Positions 9,301-18,175 of a DNA stretch of 64,000 nt are shown piece by piece; within the stretch, counting starts at the first letter, position 1; each line of letters starts with the position of its first letter. The translations under genes and the position numbers were made by a program. Source of the stretch: G963667675 sp964291545. GTDB taxonomy: Bacteria; Chloroflexota; Dehalococcoidia; Lucifugimonadales; UBA3495. The stretch is taken from the NCBI GenBank assembly GCA_964291545.2, contig OZ219861.1, positions 434,001 to 498,000 of the forward strand, in the 5' to 3' direction. The notes under the pieces are model-generated. The model saw nothing but the letters and a program-made list of their open reading frames with translations, was not told the DNA's origin and searched no databases.

Positions 9301-9987
9301 GAAAGCATGGACGGTCAATCCCTGGCGTTGCTGGGACAGGTTGCAGGCATAGATGAACGCCACACCCGGGAGCAAAAGCGGTTCCTGTTGGTCACCCTTA
9401 CCCTGCTGTCTGGCCCGATGGAGATAATTGTCTGGCCGGATGTGCTTGCCCGCACCGAGCAGGTCTGGACCGAGGGCAAGCTGGTGCGAGTTGCCGGCAG
9501 GCTTCGGTTGAGGGCGGACCAGTTCTCCCTGGCCTGCGATCAGGTGGAAGAATACTCACTCGCCGAGACGACGCCGGTCAACGGCGTAGCGTCGCCGGCC
9601 GCCAACGGTCACGCCGCCTCCAGTTCCAACGGGTCAAACGGTTCCAACGGTACGAGGCACAAGCGTTCAAACGCGACAAGGGCCCCCGCAGCCGTCAGTG
9701 CACCTCCCCCGCCCTCCCATTCCAATGGCAAAAGCCACCGGGTGGTTTTCCTGGGAATGACGGAATCAGACGACGCCTCTGGAGACGGCCAATTGCTCAG
9801 GGAGGTTATCGGGGTCCTCCTCGAGTATCCCGGTTCCGACCGGGTTAACCTGGAGATCCACACCGGCGGGCGCACGGTCTTGATGGACCTGCCCGTGGTC
9901 AGCACCAGCTACAGTGATGGTCTACACCAACGGTTGGAGTCTCTCCTGGGGCCAAACACCGTCAGGCTGCACGACGGCGTTGCCTGA
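6358..9987 (+). CDS. dnaE: DNA polymerase III subunit alpha
   Basis: The replicative polymerase catalytic subunit, 1209 aa. In order: N-terminal PHP domain (HLHVHTEYSMLDG, residues 13-25), palm with the catalytic aspartates in PDIDLDF (Asp401, Asp403) and GSAAGS just before, the finger region (ALYRPGPMENID and VYQDQVLLILQQFAG), the helix-hairpin-helix region with FNKAHSVSYALISYW, then an OB fold (LLGQVAGIDE to IIVWPDVL). A low-complexity Ser-Asn-Gly linker (SSNGSNGSNG) at about 1086-1100 leads to a short C-terminal domain. ATG 6358 has GGAGG 4 nt upstream. This is a housekeeping gene and indicates a chromosome rather than a plasmid. Confidence 0.97.
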   Translation: MATSSQDPRFTHLHVHTEYSMLDGISRIPELIARTGDLGMDSLAITDHGTFYGVVDFYSACKEAGIKPIIGCEVYVAHGSRFDKQGAERSPHHLVLLARDNVGYRNLMRLVTQAQVEGFHYRPRIDNTLLEECRQGLIALSGCPSSEVPRLLADGDNKGAARVASWYKELFGDGYFLELQRHRHVPQLDVINQGLVALSQELDLPLVATNDAHYVHQEHSPLQDIYICIQTNTTINDPQRLRMEDESYYIKSPGEMAQLFPDFPQALANTGLVADMCNVELDFDQVHLPKYPTPDGMAADEYLAKLCWEGFHRRYPNPTPLAEERLRYELEVIQHTSFANYFLVVWDIIDFVRRQGIMYGVRGSAAGSVALYCLGITNVDPLEYRLVFERFLNLERKEMPDIDLDFQDDRRDEVLHYVINRYGNDRVAQIITFGTLGAKAALRDVGRALGMPYGDVDRVARMVPFKARTLEDALRVNAEFRDRYQQAEDVKKLVDTAQGLEGIVHHVSTHAAGVLIADEPLAQTVPLQRPVRGQEDSPVLMTQFSMDPVAHLGLLKMDFLGLTNLTILDRAVKLLNESQGIHIDLDRLPLDDAATFELLSSGNTNDLFQLESAGMQRYIKELKPSSLSDISAMIALYRPGPMENIDTFINAKFGRVPITYPHPSLKDLLDETYGIIVYQDQVLLILQQFAGYSLGAADIVRKAMGKKIPELMAQERDRFVEGARSNGFDEKVAVDIFNLIEPFAGYAFNKAHSVSYALISYWTAYFKAHYPMEYMVSVINSRMDNPEKVVSSITECFRLGIQVLPPDINKSNEQFVIEKDNGTSGLRIGLAAVKTVGEAAVKPLVEERAGGGSYKSVDDFCRRADPSGLNRRTLESLARAGAFDSLAPRGAVIEALDQIIATAQREAHARSSGQTSMFGGQDDQTGAPEAPGIPLDGPDVSVQQKAAWERDLLGVPLSYNPLKDLATLDPKGALTSVDQLDESMDGQSLALLGQVAGIDERHTREQKRFLLVTLTLLSGPMEIIVWPDVLARTEQVWTEGKLVRVAGRLRLRADQFSLACDQVEEYSLAETTPVNGVASPAANGHAASSSNGSNGSNGTRHKRSNATRAPAAVSAPPPPSHSNGKSHRVVFLGMTESDDASGDGQLLREVIGVLLEYPGSDRVNLEIHTGGRTVLMDLPVVSTSYSDGLHQRLESLLGPNTVRLHDGVA

Positions 9988-10073
9988 GCCTTAGCTGATT
10001 CAGCAGCGCCGCTACCGGCGCCGGCATGCTCCCCGCACCACCCTTTACCCGGCACAACGGGAGGAGTGTAGTC

Positions 10074-10907
10074 ATGCGACTCGCTGGACAAACGGCTATC
10101 GTTACCGGCGCCGGGCGGGGCGTGGGACGGTCCATCGCCCTCTCCTATGCCCGGGAAGGTGCGCAACTGGCCCTTGTGGCCAGGAGCATCGACGAACTCG
10201 AGGAAACGGCCCGGCAGGTAGAGGCCTTGGGCGCGCCCGCCCTGGTCATCCCCACCGACATAAGCGACCGGGAGCAGGTAGACTACATGGCGGCCCAGGT
10301 CGTTGACCGCTATTCCACCATAGACGTCCTGGTGAACAATGCCGCCATCTCCGGGCCGGTGGGACCCCTTCAGGACGTTGACCCGGACCGCTGGGTCCAG
10401 GTCTTACAAGTGAATCTATTCGGGACCTATTACTGCTGCCGCGCGGTGCTCCCGACAATGGTCCGGCAAGACCGGGGCCGGATCATCAGTCTCACGTCAG
10501 AGGTCGATATGGGCACTTGGTACAGCATGTCCGCCTACTCCACCAGCAAGGCAGCCATAATCCGCCTCACCGAGGGCTTGGCCAGGGAGCTGGCCCATAC
10601 CAACGTCCGAGTGAATGCCCTGGGGCCCGGTGGGATTCCCTCGCGAATGGCCGAGGCGATACGGGACGAGGCGGCCGCTGCCGGCGTCTACGACCTGTCC
10701 GAGTCGTGCCGGGCGGTGGCCGCCGGAGAAAGGGACGCCACCGAGCAAGCCACTGCCTTGGCCGTGTTCCTGGCCAGCGACGACTCGGGGAATATGAGCG
10801 GTAAATTGCTCTCTGCGATGCTGGACGACATCTCCGACCTGCGCGAGCGCACTCCGGAAATCATGGCGTCCGACGCCTATCAGTTGCGTCGGCAGGTCCT
10901 GCCCTAG
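10074..10907 (+). CDS. SDR family oxidoreductase
   Basis: A classical NAD(P)-dependent short-chain dehydrogenase, 277 aa. The nucleotide-binding TGAGRGVG (11-18), NNAA (88-91), Ser142 and the catalytic YSTSK (Tyr155, Lys159) are all present. The start ATG 10074 has GGGAGGAG 7 nt upstream; the frame extends earlier but without such a site. It is a clear paralogue of the SDR at 58006-58815, and both share an unusual closing segment, PEIM-x-SD-x-YQLRR, beyond the usual SDR core. It is the only plus-strand gene immediately after dnaE; the substrate is unknown. Confidence 0.9.
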   Translation: MRLAGQTAIVTGAGRGVGRSIALSYAREGAQLALVARSIDELEETARQVEALGAPALVIPTDISDREQVDYMAAQVVDRYSTIDVLVNNAAISGPVGPLQDVDPDRWVQVLQVNLFGTYYCCRAVLPTMVRQDRGRIISLTSEVDMGTWYSMSAYSTSKAAIIRLTEGLARELAHTNVRVNALGPGGIPSRMAEAIRDEAAAAGVYDLSESCRAVAAGERDATEQATALAVFLASDDSGNMSGKLLSAMLDDISDLRERTPEIMASDAYQLRRQVLP

Positions 10908-10991
10908 GGTTTCCCACCCACGCCCCGGCGCTGTATGGCCGGTACGGGCGCTGCCTTTGGTCTTTGGCACTCTTGCCGAATGAAACCCGTG

Positions 10992-12524
10992 CTAGTCCCC
11001 GGCCATGGTGACTACGGCCCTTTCCAGCCCCGCGGCCATGGATGAGCCTGGATACTTAGCCGGGTGTATCCCCTGTCCCAGCTTCTCCTCTATGAGTTGC
11101 TCATTTTCGTCGTAGTAGGGACCCTCGATGGTTTCCAGGTACTTGGTCCACTTGGAAGTGCTGCGGCGAATTTCCCAGGCCCAGTAGCTGTAGGCGATAC
11201 GCTTAAGCCCGCACCAGATGTCTCCTTCCAAGAACCGGCGCATGATCTGCTTGGGGCCGTAGAACTTCTTGTAGGCCCGGTTGACTTCCCGTTGCAATGT
11301 GCTGGGCTTCATGTTCTTGGGGAAGAACATCACGAAGGTGCCGTCCAGCCGGTCCCAGCTTGGCAGGAAGAACCTCTCTATAGGTATGTTGGGAGAGTTC
11401 AGTTCCGGGTACCCGCTCAGCGGGAACAGCGCGACGTAGTCGACGTCTACCTCGATGGCAGCGTCGATAGTTCCCCGGATGGTTTCCACGGTGTCGGCGT
11501 CTGACCCCATCACGAACGACCCAAGTACCCTTAGCCCATGGGACTTGATGGCCGCCAGCGACTTGCGCAGGCCCTCCTGCGTCTGGGCCTTGTTCAACTT
11601 CTTCAATACGTCGTTGTCGAACGACTCAAGACCCATGTACAAGGTATTGATTTGCGCCTTCTTGAGCAGGGCCAATAGTTCCTGGTCCCGGGCAACCTCC
11701 ATTCGGGTGAAGCAAATCCCGTACCAGTCGATTTTCTCTTCGATGATCCTGTTGAGTAGCTCCTTGGTTCGGTCCCGCTTAACCGTGAAGTGATTGTCCA
11801 CGATGAAGAAATACTTGCTGCCCACCAGCTTCTTCTGGTACTTGATGTCCTCGATGATGTTGTCGATGCTCCGCAGCCGGTAGCCGCGGCCAAGTTCTCT
11901 GGGCGCAATGCAGAAGGAGCAGTCGTAGGGGCATCCCCGAGACGTCTGCAAAAGCTGCCAGCGCATTTTCAGGTTCTTCAGCAGCTTCCACCGGGGCCAG
12001 TTCATGTATCCGTGGATCAACTCCAGGTCTGGGATAGTCTCGAACTCTTGCACGAAGGGCCTGTCGGGGTTGTTCTTGACCTTCCCGTTCTCCCAGTACG
12101 ATATACCCAGCACCTTGCTCAGATCACCGCCGTTCTGCCAGACCTTTAGCACCTCCGGCAGCGTCTCGTCGCCTTCCTTGCGCACCACCACGTCGCAGTA
12201 CTGGAGGGTGTCCTCGCACATCACCGAGGGGTGGGTTCCCCCCATGATAATCGGCATGTCGGGGCGGGCGGCCTTGATCTTGTTAATGTATTCAATGCTC
12301 TTGGGCATGGTGGAACTGAACGAGTGAAAGCACACCACGTCCGAGCTCATTACTTCATCCCATTGAATCGGCCCTATGTGCTCGACGTAGACCTTGACCT
12401 CGTAGCCCTCGTTCCGCACTATCGTGGCCACCAACGGCATTCCGTATTCCGGAAATACGGCGTGAGTGACCAGGTTCCAATACGGCAACTCGGGGCTGAT
12501 GAAGCTGACCTTTTCAATTTTCAC
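10992..12524 (-). CDS. B12-binding-domain radical SAM protein
   Basis: A 510-aa enzyme with an N-terminal Rossmann-like cobalamin-binding type domain (about 1-140, including IIMGGTHPSV) and a radical SAM TIM-barrel holding the [4Fe-4S] motif RGCPYDCSFC (Cys198, Cys202, Cys205). Such proteins cleave S-adenosylmethionine to a radical and, with cobalamin, often methylate or rearrange unreactive carbons; hopanoid or bacteriochlorophyll modification are known examples but nothing here fixes the substrate. The start is GTG 12524 with GGAGG 7 nt upstream. A good promoter lies about 170 nt upstream, leaving a leader of roughly 160 nt in which I see no clear riboswitch. Confidence 0.88.
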   Translation of the reverse strand: MKIEKVSFISPELPYWNLVTHAVFPEYGMPLVATIVRNEGYEVKVYVEHIGPIQWDEVMSSDVVCFHSFSSTMPKSIEYINKIKAARPDMPIIMGGTHPSVMCEDTLQYCDVVVRKEGDETLPEVLKVWQNGGDLSKVLGISYWENGKVKNNPDRPFVQEFETIPDLELIHGYMNWPRWKLLKNLKMRWQLLQTSRGCPYDCSFCIAPRELGRGYRLRSIDNIIEDIKYQKKLVGSKYFFIVDNHFTVKRDRTKELLNRIIEEKIDWYGICFTRMEVARDQELLALLKKAQINTLYMGLESFDNDVLKKLNKAQTQEGLRKSLAAIKSHGLRVLGSFVMGSDADTVETIRGTIDAAIEVDVDYVALFPLSGYPELNSPNIPIERFFLPSWDRLDGTFVMFFPKNMKPSTLQREVNRAYKKFYGPKQIMRRFLEGDIWCGLKRIAYSYWAWEIRRSTSKWTKYLETIEGPYYDENEQLIEEKLGQGIHPAKYPGSSMAAGLERAVVTMAGD

Positions 12525-12693
12525 GGGAGAGCCTCCGTATCAAAGCAGTTAAGAGCAACGACGCAAAGGAGCTTGTACTAAGGACTCTTGGCGCCGCCTG
12601 TCGCTGGTTGGGCTCAGCCAGAAGAGGCGGGCAATGTCAGTTGGGGACGGACGTGCCAACGCGGTTGGGAACTCGTCGTCTCCTTGGCACATA

Positions 12694-12722
12694 AACATAG
12701 CCTCGCCGCTGGAATCTGTCAA
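12694..12722 (-). promoter_or_regulatory. Sigma-70-type promoter for the radical SAM gene
   Basis: Read on the minus strand: TTGACA (12722-12717), 17-nt spacer, TATGTT (12699-12694). Confidence 0.6.
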
Positions 12723-12780
12723 TGACAGCTACGGAGCCCGTGTTCAATCGCTTTCGACCGCGTTGACGCGCCGTTGTCCC

Positions 12781-13659
12781 TTATGCTTCAACCAAGAAAT
12801 CGCGAATCACTCCGGCCAACTCGGCCGGCTTGTGGTACCCGATGTCGTGCATCGTTTCGGGCACCCAATGGACGCGGGAGTCCCGCAGGTCTCGCACCGC
12901 CGATTCCACCATTCCCCGGCGCATTTGCGTCCACTCCGACTGTTCGTGCTCCCGCTTGGGGCCGGCCACTACGATTAGAGCGGGACAAACTACTCTTGGC
13001 AAAACACTGGATGGCGGGCGCTCCCACATGGTCCGGATAACCTGGGCGTGGTTGTCCGGGTGCAGTATGTCCCGGATGAGACCGTCATCGTCCTCGTAGA
13101 CCATCGTCTGTACTATGCGGGCCAGGTCGTCACTCCAGCACTCGGCCAGTTGGTCGCTCAACCGGTCTAAAAACTCCTTGCGGGTGCCTGAGACGTTTCT
13201 TGGCCGCAGTCGGCTGAAGAACCCTTCCCGGCTGCGGTCCGGGCTAATCCGGGCATCGATGATTCCTCCGTCGATCATCACCAGCCGGTTTACCCTTTCG
13301 GGCTGGTGCGCGGCTACTGCAGAGGCCACGTGCCCTCCCCAGGAGTGTCCCAAAACCGCCGCTCGCTCTATCCCCAGCCGGTCCATCAGGCCCGCCACGT
13401 CATTCGACAGCGTCTCCCAGTCATATCCGCCGGAAGTTTGCGTTGTCTTACCGTGGCCCCGCTGGTCGGGCGCAATAATCCTGAACTCTTGGCAAAGCAG
13501 AGGCGCTGCAACGTCGTACCAGTGGCAGGAAGACGCCAGCCCATGCAGGGCTATCACGGGAGGGCCGTCGCCGCCCCAGTCCAGATAGTGTACGCGCAGG
13601 TCGCCCACGTCGGCCCAACATGGGGTGGGTCGCATCAAATCCGCGCCGTCAATTGCCAA
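12781..13659 (-). CDS. Alpha/beta hydrolase
   Basis: A single-domain alpha/beta-fold hydrolase of about 292 aa. It shows the oxyanion-hole HGLASS, the nucleophile elbow GHSWGG (Ser) and a C-terminal catalytic His in MHDIGYH. The Ser elbow fits esterases and C-C hydrolases better than haloalkane dehalogenases, which have Asp there. I set the start at TTG 13659 because AGGAG lies 6 nt upstream; the longest frame begins at a TTG at 13701 without a ribosome site, and ATG 13635 is another possibility. It stands alone between the radical SAM promoter region and ogt. Confidence 0.85.
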   Translation of the reverse strand: MAIDGADLMRPTPCWADVGDLRVHYLDWGGDGPPVIALHGLASSCHWYDVAAPLLCQEFRIIAPDQRGHGKTTQTSGGYDWETLSNDVAGLMDRLGIERAAVLGHSWGGHVASAVAAHQPERVNRLVMIDGGIIDARISPDRSREGFFSRLRPRNVSGTRKEFLDRLSDQLAECWSDDLARIVQTMVYEDDDGLIRDILHPDNHAQVIRTMWERPPSSVLPRVVCPALIVVAGPKREHEQSEWTQMRRGMVESAVRDLRDSRVHWVPETMHDIGYHKPAELAGVIRDFLVEA

Positions 13660-13775
13660 CGCTGTCTCCTGTCCCAAGTCTGTCAGGTCGGCCTTTGTCA
13701 ATTACCGACAATGTAGAAAGGCGCCTAAGGGGGCAATTGAACCCTAGGCGATGGTGCCGCCACTTAGCGTTCGTC

Positions 13776-14282
13776 CTACGTGTTGGCCCTGGCTTCAAGG
13801 TCTAGCAGTTCCGCCTTGCGTTCAACGCCTCCCCCTCCATATCCACCCAGGCTGCCGTCGCTGGCGATAACTCGATGGCAGGGTATCACCAAGGCCAACC
13901 GATTCCTGGCCATGGCTTGTCCGGCAGCGCGCACCGCCCCTGGGCTGCCGGCCGCCGCGGCCAGCCATCCGTAACTCCTGGTCTCCCCTGGTGGAATTTG
14001 CCGGCAGGCCTCCCAGGCCGCCTTGAAGAATGGGGGAGCGTCGGACAAGTCCAACTTGATGTCTTCGGGAGCGTCAGCCTCCCCGCAGAAGAACCTCTTC
14101 AGCCAGGCCATCTCCGCGTCGAATCCGTCGGGTTCGCTGTCCGATTCGTCCAACTCCGGCCCCAGCCCTCCCAGGACCTCCTGGAAATCCGGCCCCAGGC
14201 TCAGGCGACGAAGTCCTTTGTTACTGCCCAAGAGGCCTATCCAGCCAAAGGGCGATTCGAATACATGGTGCCTATACTTCAT
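13776..14282 (-). CDS. ogt: Methylated-DNA--protein-cysteine S-methyltransferase
   Basis: A suicide repair protein that removes O6-alkyl groups from guanine onto its own cysteine. The active-site PCHR is present (Cys135) in the usual VIPCHRVIASDG context, after the helix-turn-helix region (GSPGAVRAAGQAMARN). Length 168 aa is normal for the Ogt form without the Ada N-terminus. The start ATG 14282 overlaps the stop of the transglutaminase gene by 4 nt (ATGA), with GGAGGG 7 nt upstream inside that gene, so it is the last, translationally coupled gene of a four-gene operon. The linkage to a MoxR cluster is not one I know as conserved. Confidence 0.93.
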   Translation of the reverse strand: MKYRHHVFESPFGWIGLLGSNKGLRRLSLGPDFQEVLGGLGPELDESDSEPDGFDAEMAWLKRFFCGEADAPEDIKLDLSDAPPFFKAAWEACRQIPPGETRSYGWLAAAAGSPGAVRAAGQAMARNRLALVIPCHRVIASDGSLGGYGGGGVERKAELLDLEARANT

Positions 14283-16813
14283 CGGCGGTCCCTCCATCTG
14301 ATCACCCTCAATAATAATGGTAGCCGCAGGCGCAGCCAAGCTCTTGTTAGCCGCCAGCCTCCCACCCGATGCAACTTCTTCGGCCCGTAGCGGTTGCGGA
14401 CATAGGCGTCCACCACCGCCGAAATCTCCTCGCGATACGCGGGAAGGGCCTGTCCCAACCGGTCTCGGTATTGGTATGGCGTCTGGTGGGGCGCCGGGCC
14501 ATTGGAGCTAAGCGCCCCTAGCAGCGACAACCGGCGATAAGCAAGTCCCGGATCCCGGGAAGGGGTCATGTACCTCCTCCAAAGCAGCCATCCAATGCCC
14601 CCCACCAGGGCTGCGGCTGCCACCGCGGACAGCAGCCAGGGAAGGATGCTCCGGAACCGGTCCGCAAATGCGGGTCCATCCTCTGCCATTACTGGTGCTG
14701 TGCTGGGGGGAATTACCCTGGGGCAATCGTCAAAAAGCGGAATGCACCCGTCTTCTCGGCCGCCTCCATCGGCTCCGCCGGATGCCTGGCCACTCTCCTC
14801 ATGCACCCTCGGTTGATATGAAGCCGGAAGAGACCTGCCCGCAGTCGGTTCGAAGCTGATCCACCCATACTGAGGGAAGAAAACCTCTACCCAGCCGTGG
14901 GCATTGCTGTCGGCAACAACGTAGGCCTCCCGGTCTGGGACCTGTTTCCCGGCGGTATAGCCGGTAACGAGGCGGGCGGGAACATTCACCGATCTAAGCA
15001 TCACCGCCATCGCAGAGGCATAGTATTCGCTATATCCTCTCCCCAGGGTGAATAGGAAATGGTCCACTCCGTCGGCGTCGAAGGGTGGCGGCTCAATTGT
15101 GGTGGTATAGGGGATTGTGCGTAGGTACTCTTCGATGGCCTTAGCTTTGTCATAGGGTGTATCTGCTTCCGCGGTCAACTCGGCAGCCAGGTCTCTCACC
15201 CTCTGCGGAAGCGCATCCGGTAATTGGACGTACCTGTTCAATACCCAGGCCGGATACTCGGCGCCGGCTTCCCTCAGCGCTTCCGCCGAAGCTACGGATA
15301 CGGCGGAAGTTAGCGTGTAAGTTTGACCGCCTTCGATTTTGCCCCCTGCGCTGCGTAAAGACAGAACGTCGGGGGGAACCGGAAGCGTCTCCGACAGTTG
15401 GACTTGCTGCACATTCCCGTTGTCCCGGGACACCTCGGCCAACCGGAGGTCCATGGGCAGTGCGGCCCTCAGTGCGCCGTCTCCCACAGCGCCGTTGCTT
15501 TGGTTCACCAGAGTTCGGATGGCGGAGGCGGCTTCGGCAACACCGAAGGGCAGGGACCCAACTGCCTCGGGGCCGGCCAGGTCCCCGGTTAAGTCCAGCC
15601 TATACGTCGCCGAGTCGTAGGTCTCAATCTTCAGATTTCTGTCCGAAGTCAAGACCGGGCCTCCAACGAACAGGCTATTGCTGGTATAGGCGGGCGTAAC
15701 CGCATAGGTTACCTCCAGACGGTCCAAATGTGCTTGGGGGTTAGCGTAACTGGGCGTCCAGTCCAAGTCCTCCAAGACCCGCCCGCCGGAAAGCCATCCC
15801 TTGCCGGTGTAGGTGCCGTAAGTGCGGGCTTTCAAATACAAAGGCGTTGGCGACTCCACCGTCAGCGCTACCGTCTCGGTGGGGTTGATTGTCCCCTGAA
15901 ATGCCATGACGTCGCCCCAGACCCGGAACGCCACGGGGCGCCGCGCCGAGAGTCCGGCGAACAGGCGGTTGAAGTCCCCCTCCAAGAACTGCATAGGGGA
16001 CCGCAAGGCATCGTAAGCAGCGCCCACCGGGGCGAACTTGTTTCCCTGGGGTAGGGAGAACGCCACAATCAAAACCGCCGCGGCCAATAAAAAGCTGTCG
16101 GTAAGCGAGAGCGTCCCCAGGCTACCGTCGGGCGTGATGTTCCGGAGCCGCCACTCCTGCTGCCGCCGCACCGATCCGACCCTCGCTACCAATAGCAAGG
16201 CGGTGAACAGGTACAGTACGAGGAACATGCCGGCATTGGGGGGAAGGAAAGTCAGGTTAGAAAGAAGCCCGGCTCCTCCCAACACCAACACCCCCCAGAA
16301 ATTATGCCAGCGGGCGAACAGCCAGACGCCGGCATACCCCAATAGCCACGTGGCCAGCAGCAGTCCAAAGGCGAACGGGACCGGGTCGATGTTGATGTCG
16401 CCGGAATTTGCCGCCTGGACCCATAGCCCCAATCGGTCCCAGAGCTGCCCGGCCCCGGTGACGGCTGATTCCCCTCCGAAGAAGGCGGCCATCTGCCAGA
16501 CCACCACCGCGAGACCGACTCCCAGTCCGGCGGGAAAAAGCAGCCCGCCCCAAATTGGCAGCCGCCCTAGCACCAGGCCGGTGAGCATCCCCATGAGCAG
16601 CACTGCAACGATACTCTTGTTCCCTAAACCTGGAGCCCAGTCGGCGCTCGCTACGGACCCTACTACCATCATCAGGTTGATTGCCAGGAGCGCCAGGGCA
16701 AGCCATCCGTCCAGCGGCCGCAACAGGTTGACCCACGATGCCCACCCGTCCTCCGGCAACCGGACTTTCGGCACGCCTTTGAAGGCGCGCTGTGCCAGGC
16801 CTTGACTGGTCAT
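14279..16813 (-). CDS. TgpA-like membrane transglutaminase-domain protein with Cys-to-Ser change
   Basis: An 844-aa membrane protein: several N-terminal transmembrane helices (about 35-260), a large extracytoplasmic part with the transglutaminase core, one more helix near 730-750 and a basic cytoplasmic tail (DUF4129-like). The core motif is GRGYSEYYASAMAVMLR followed by NVPARLVTGY and AHGWVEVFFPQYGW. In this family the third residue of the first motif is the nucleophilic Cys; here it is Ser595 (codon AGC at 15031-15029), one base from TGC. The His is kept; the usual Asp region reads FEPT. It may be inactive, act as a serine enzyme, or hold a base error. It overlaps the genes on both sides by 4 nt (ATGA). 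Confidence 0.88.
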   Translation of the reverse strand: MTSQGLAQRAFKGVPKVRLPEDGWASWVNLLRPLDGWLALALLAINLMMVVGSVASADWAPGLGNKSIVAVLLMGMLTGLVLGRLPIWGGLLFPAGLGVGLAVVVWQMAAFFGGESAVTGAGQLWDRLGLWVQAANSGDINIDPVPFAFGLLLATWLLGYAGVWLFARWHNFWGVLVLGGAGLLSNLTFLPPNAGMFLVLYLFTALLLVARVGSVRRQQEWRLRNITPDGSLGTLSLTDSFLLAAAVLIVAFSLPQGNKFAPVGAAYDALRSPMQFLEGDFNRLFAGLSARRPVAFRVWGDVMAFQGTINPTETVALTVESPTPLYLKARTYGTYTGKGWLSGGRVLEDLDWTPSYANPQAHLDRLEVTYAVTPAYTSNSLFVGGPVLTSDRNLKIETYDSATYRLDLTGDLAGPEAVGSLPFGVAEAASAIRTLVNQSNGAVGDGALRAALPMDLRLAEVSRDNGNVQQVQLSETLPVPPDVLSLRSAGGKIEGGQTYTLTSAVSVASAEALREAGAEYPAWVLNRYVQLPDALPQRVRDLAAELTAEADTPYDKAKAIEEYLRTIPYTTTIEPPPFDADGVDHFLFTLGRGYSEYYASAMAVMLRSVNVPARLVTGYTAGKQVPDREAYVVADSNAHGWVEVFFPQYGWISFEPTAGRSLPASYQPRVHEESGQASGGADGGGREDGCIPLFDDCPRVIPPSTAPVMAEDGPAFADRFRSILPWLLSAVAAAALVGGIGWLLWRRYMTPSRDPGLAYRRLSLLGALSSNGPAPHQTPYQYRDRLGQALPAYREEISAVVDAYVRNRYGPKKLHRVGGWRLTRAWLRLRLPLLLRVIRWRDRR

Positions 16814-18069
16814 CGAGCCGCCGCGTCCTGCAATCCGTTAGCAGTGGGTTGAAGAGCGGCATCACTAGCCCGCGGGCCCCGCAGCGCTTCATTCAAGGGC
16901 CGGCCGCGCCTGACGACGTACCTGGGGATGTCGTAGGAAACCAGCGCGCCAACTACCGAATCAATGCCGGCTGCGCCTCCGTAGTCCCGCGGGTCGATGA
17001 GTATCACCCTTGTTTTTACCCCGCCGCGGCGCAGGTTGCCCAGTTCCGTTGCCCATCCGGAGCGAGTTGACGGTGTAATGACGGTCAGGATGTTGAACCG
17101 GTTCAGAGAAGGCCTCAAGCCGTAGATGAAGCTCTCCAACGCCGTCGCCCCTCGTGCCTCTACCACTGCCAGGGTTTCCAGCAGTCTGGCGTAATGCTCA
17201 GGGCTATTGTTGGGGCGCAGGTTAATTCCGGTGTACCCAGTGGCGGCAAGGCCGACCGGCGCCGACATCTCTTGCAAGCGGGCGGTCAACGAGGCGGCGA
17301 CCGTGACCGCCGTCTCTTCCGTGTTGTTGACTCTATCCAGGTCTGCGCCAACGTGGACTCCTTCATCGAGGTCCAGCACAATCCACGTCTCGGCGGCCAG
17401 GCCCACGTCGAACTCCTTTACCATCAGAGAGTTCATGCGAGCGGTATATGGCCAGTGAATCCGGCGGAAGCTATCGCCATGATTGTATGGGCGAACTGCG
17501 GCTGCGTCCGTGGTGACGTTGTCCCAATGCCTCATGGCCCGCCCGTCGTTGGGCATGTTTGCCAATGCGGGGTCCAGGTCGGGCAGGGGCTGGGCGGCGG
17601 GCAAAACCGTATATTCCTGGGACTGGAGGAACTGGCGCCGAAGCCTGAAGAGGCCGAACGGGTCCTGGCTGGTTACCTCTATCAGCCCCGTCTGGTATTT
17701 CCCCCGGCGGCTGAGGTATGTCTCAATCTTCCAACCCCTTTTCCGCCCCGCTCCCAGCTCCAGTCCTTTTCCCTGGGATGGGTGCGGCAAGTCCGTAACC
17801 TCGACTACTTCCAGCCACGACTTGGGCAACGGAGTGCGGTTGGACACCGTTATCTGGCCTTGTAGAAACCCGCCAACTTGTCCGCGGGTACCGAAGCGGC
17901 GCAGTTCGACGCTTAATCCCCGCAGGCTGACCCACGCCCATAACAGCCCCAAGGGCGTGATTAGAAGCAGGGCGTAGAACAGCCGGTAGAAAAAGTCGAA
18001 TCCGGTGCCGAGGGAATAGAAGCCGAACACTGCCAGCAGCAGTAGAATCCCGGCGCATCGTTTACTCAA
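16810..18069 (-). CDS. DUF58 domain-containing protein
   Basis: A 419-aa protein with two N-terminal transmembrane helices (about 7-50) and a C-terminal von Willebrand-A-like region. The family signature RPYNHGDSFRRIHW lies near residues 195-208. DUF58 proteins are regularly encoded between a MoxR ATPase and a transglutaminase, as here, and are thought to work with MoxR in cell-envelope or complex-assembly functions; the exact role is unknown. It ends in a 4-nt overlap with the transglutaminase gene and begins 106 nt after moxR. Confidence 0.9.
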   Translation of the reverse strand: MSKRCAGILLLLAVFGFYSLGTGFDFFYRLFYALLLITPLGLLWAWVSLRGLSVELRRFGTRGQVGGFLQGQITVSNRTPLPKSWLEVVEVTDLPHPSQGKGLELGAGRKRGWKIETYLSRRGKYQTGLIEVTSQDPFGLFRLRRQFLQSQEYTVLPAAQPLPDLDPALANMPNDGRAMRHWDNVTTDAAAVRPYNHGDSFRRIHWPYTARMNSLMVKEFDVGLAAETWIVLDLDEGVHVGADLDRVNNTEETAVTVAASLTARLQEMSAPVGLAATGYTGINLRPNNSPEHYARLLETLAVVEARGATALESFIYGLRPSLNRFNILTVITPSTRSGWATELGNLRRGGVKTRVILIDPRDYGGAAGIDSVVGALVSYDIPRYVVRRGRPLNEALRGPRASDAALQPTANGLQDAAAR

Positions 18070-18175
18070 CGTCTACCCCACTGGCGCCGCCAAACTCCCT
18101 GGTCCCTCACTCCCGGCGCAATGGACTCCCGGCGGCAAATTGGTTGTTCCCTCGAGACGATGGCGCCCCGCGCGG

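Noticed and set aside
12616..12631. B12-box-like word (AGCCAGAAGA) near the B12-binding radical SAM gene
   Set aside because: Only the first ten positions agree, it lies on the plus strand, opposite to the gene, and no other cobalamin-riboswitch elements are nearby.
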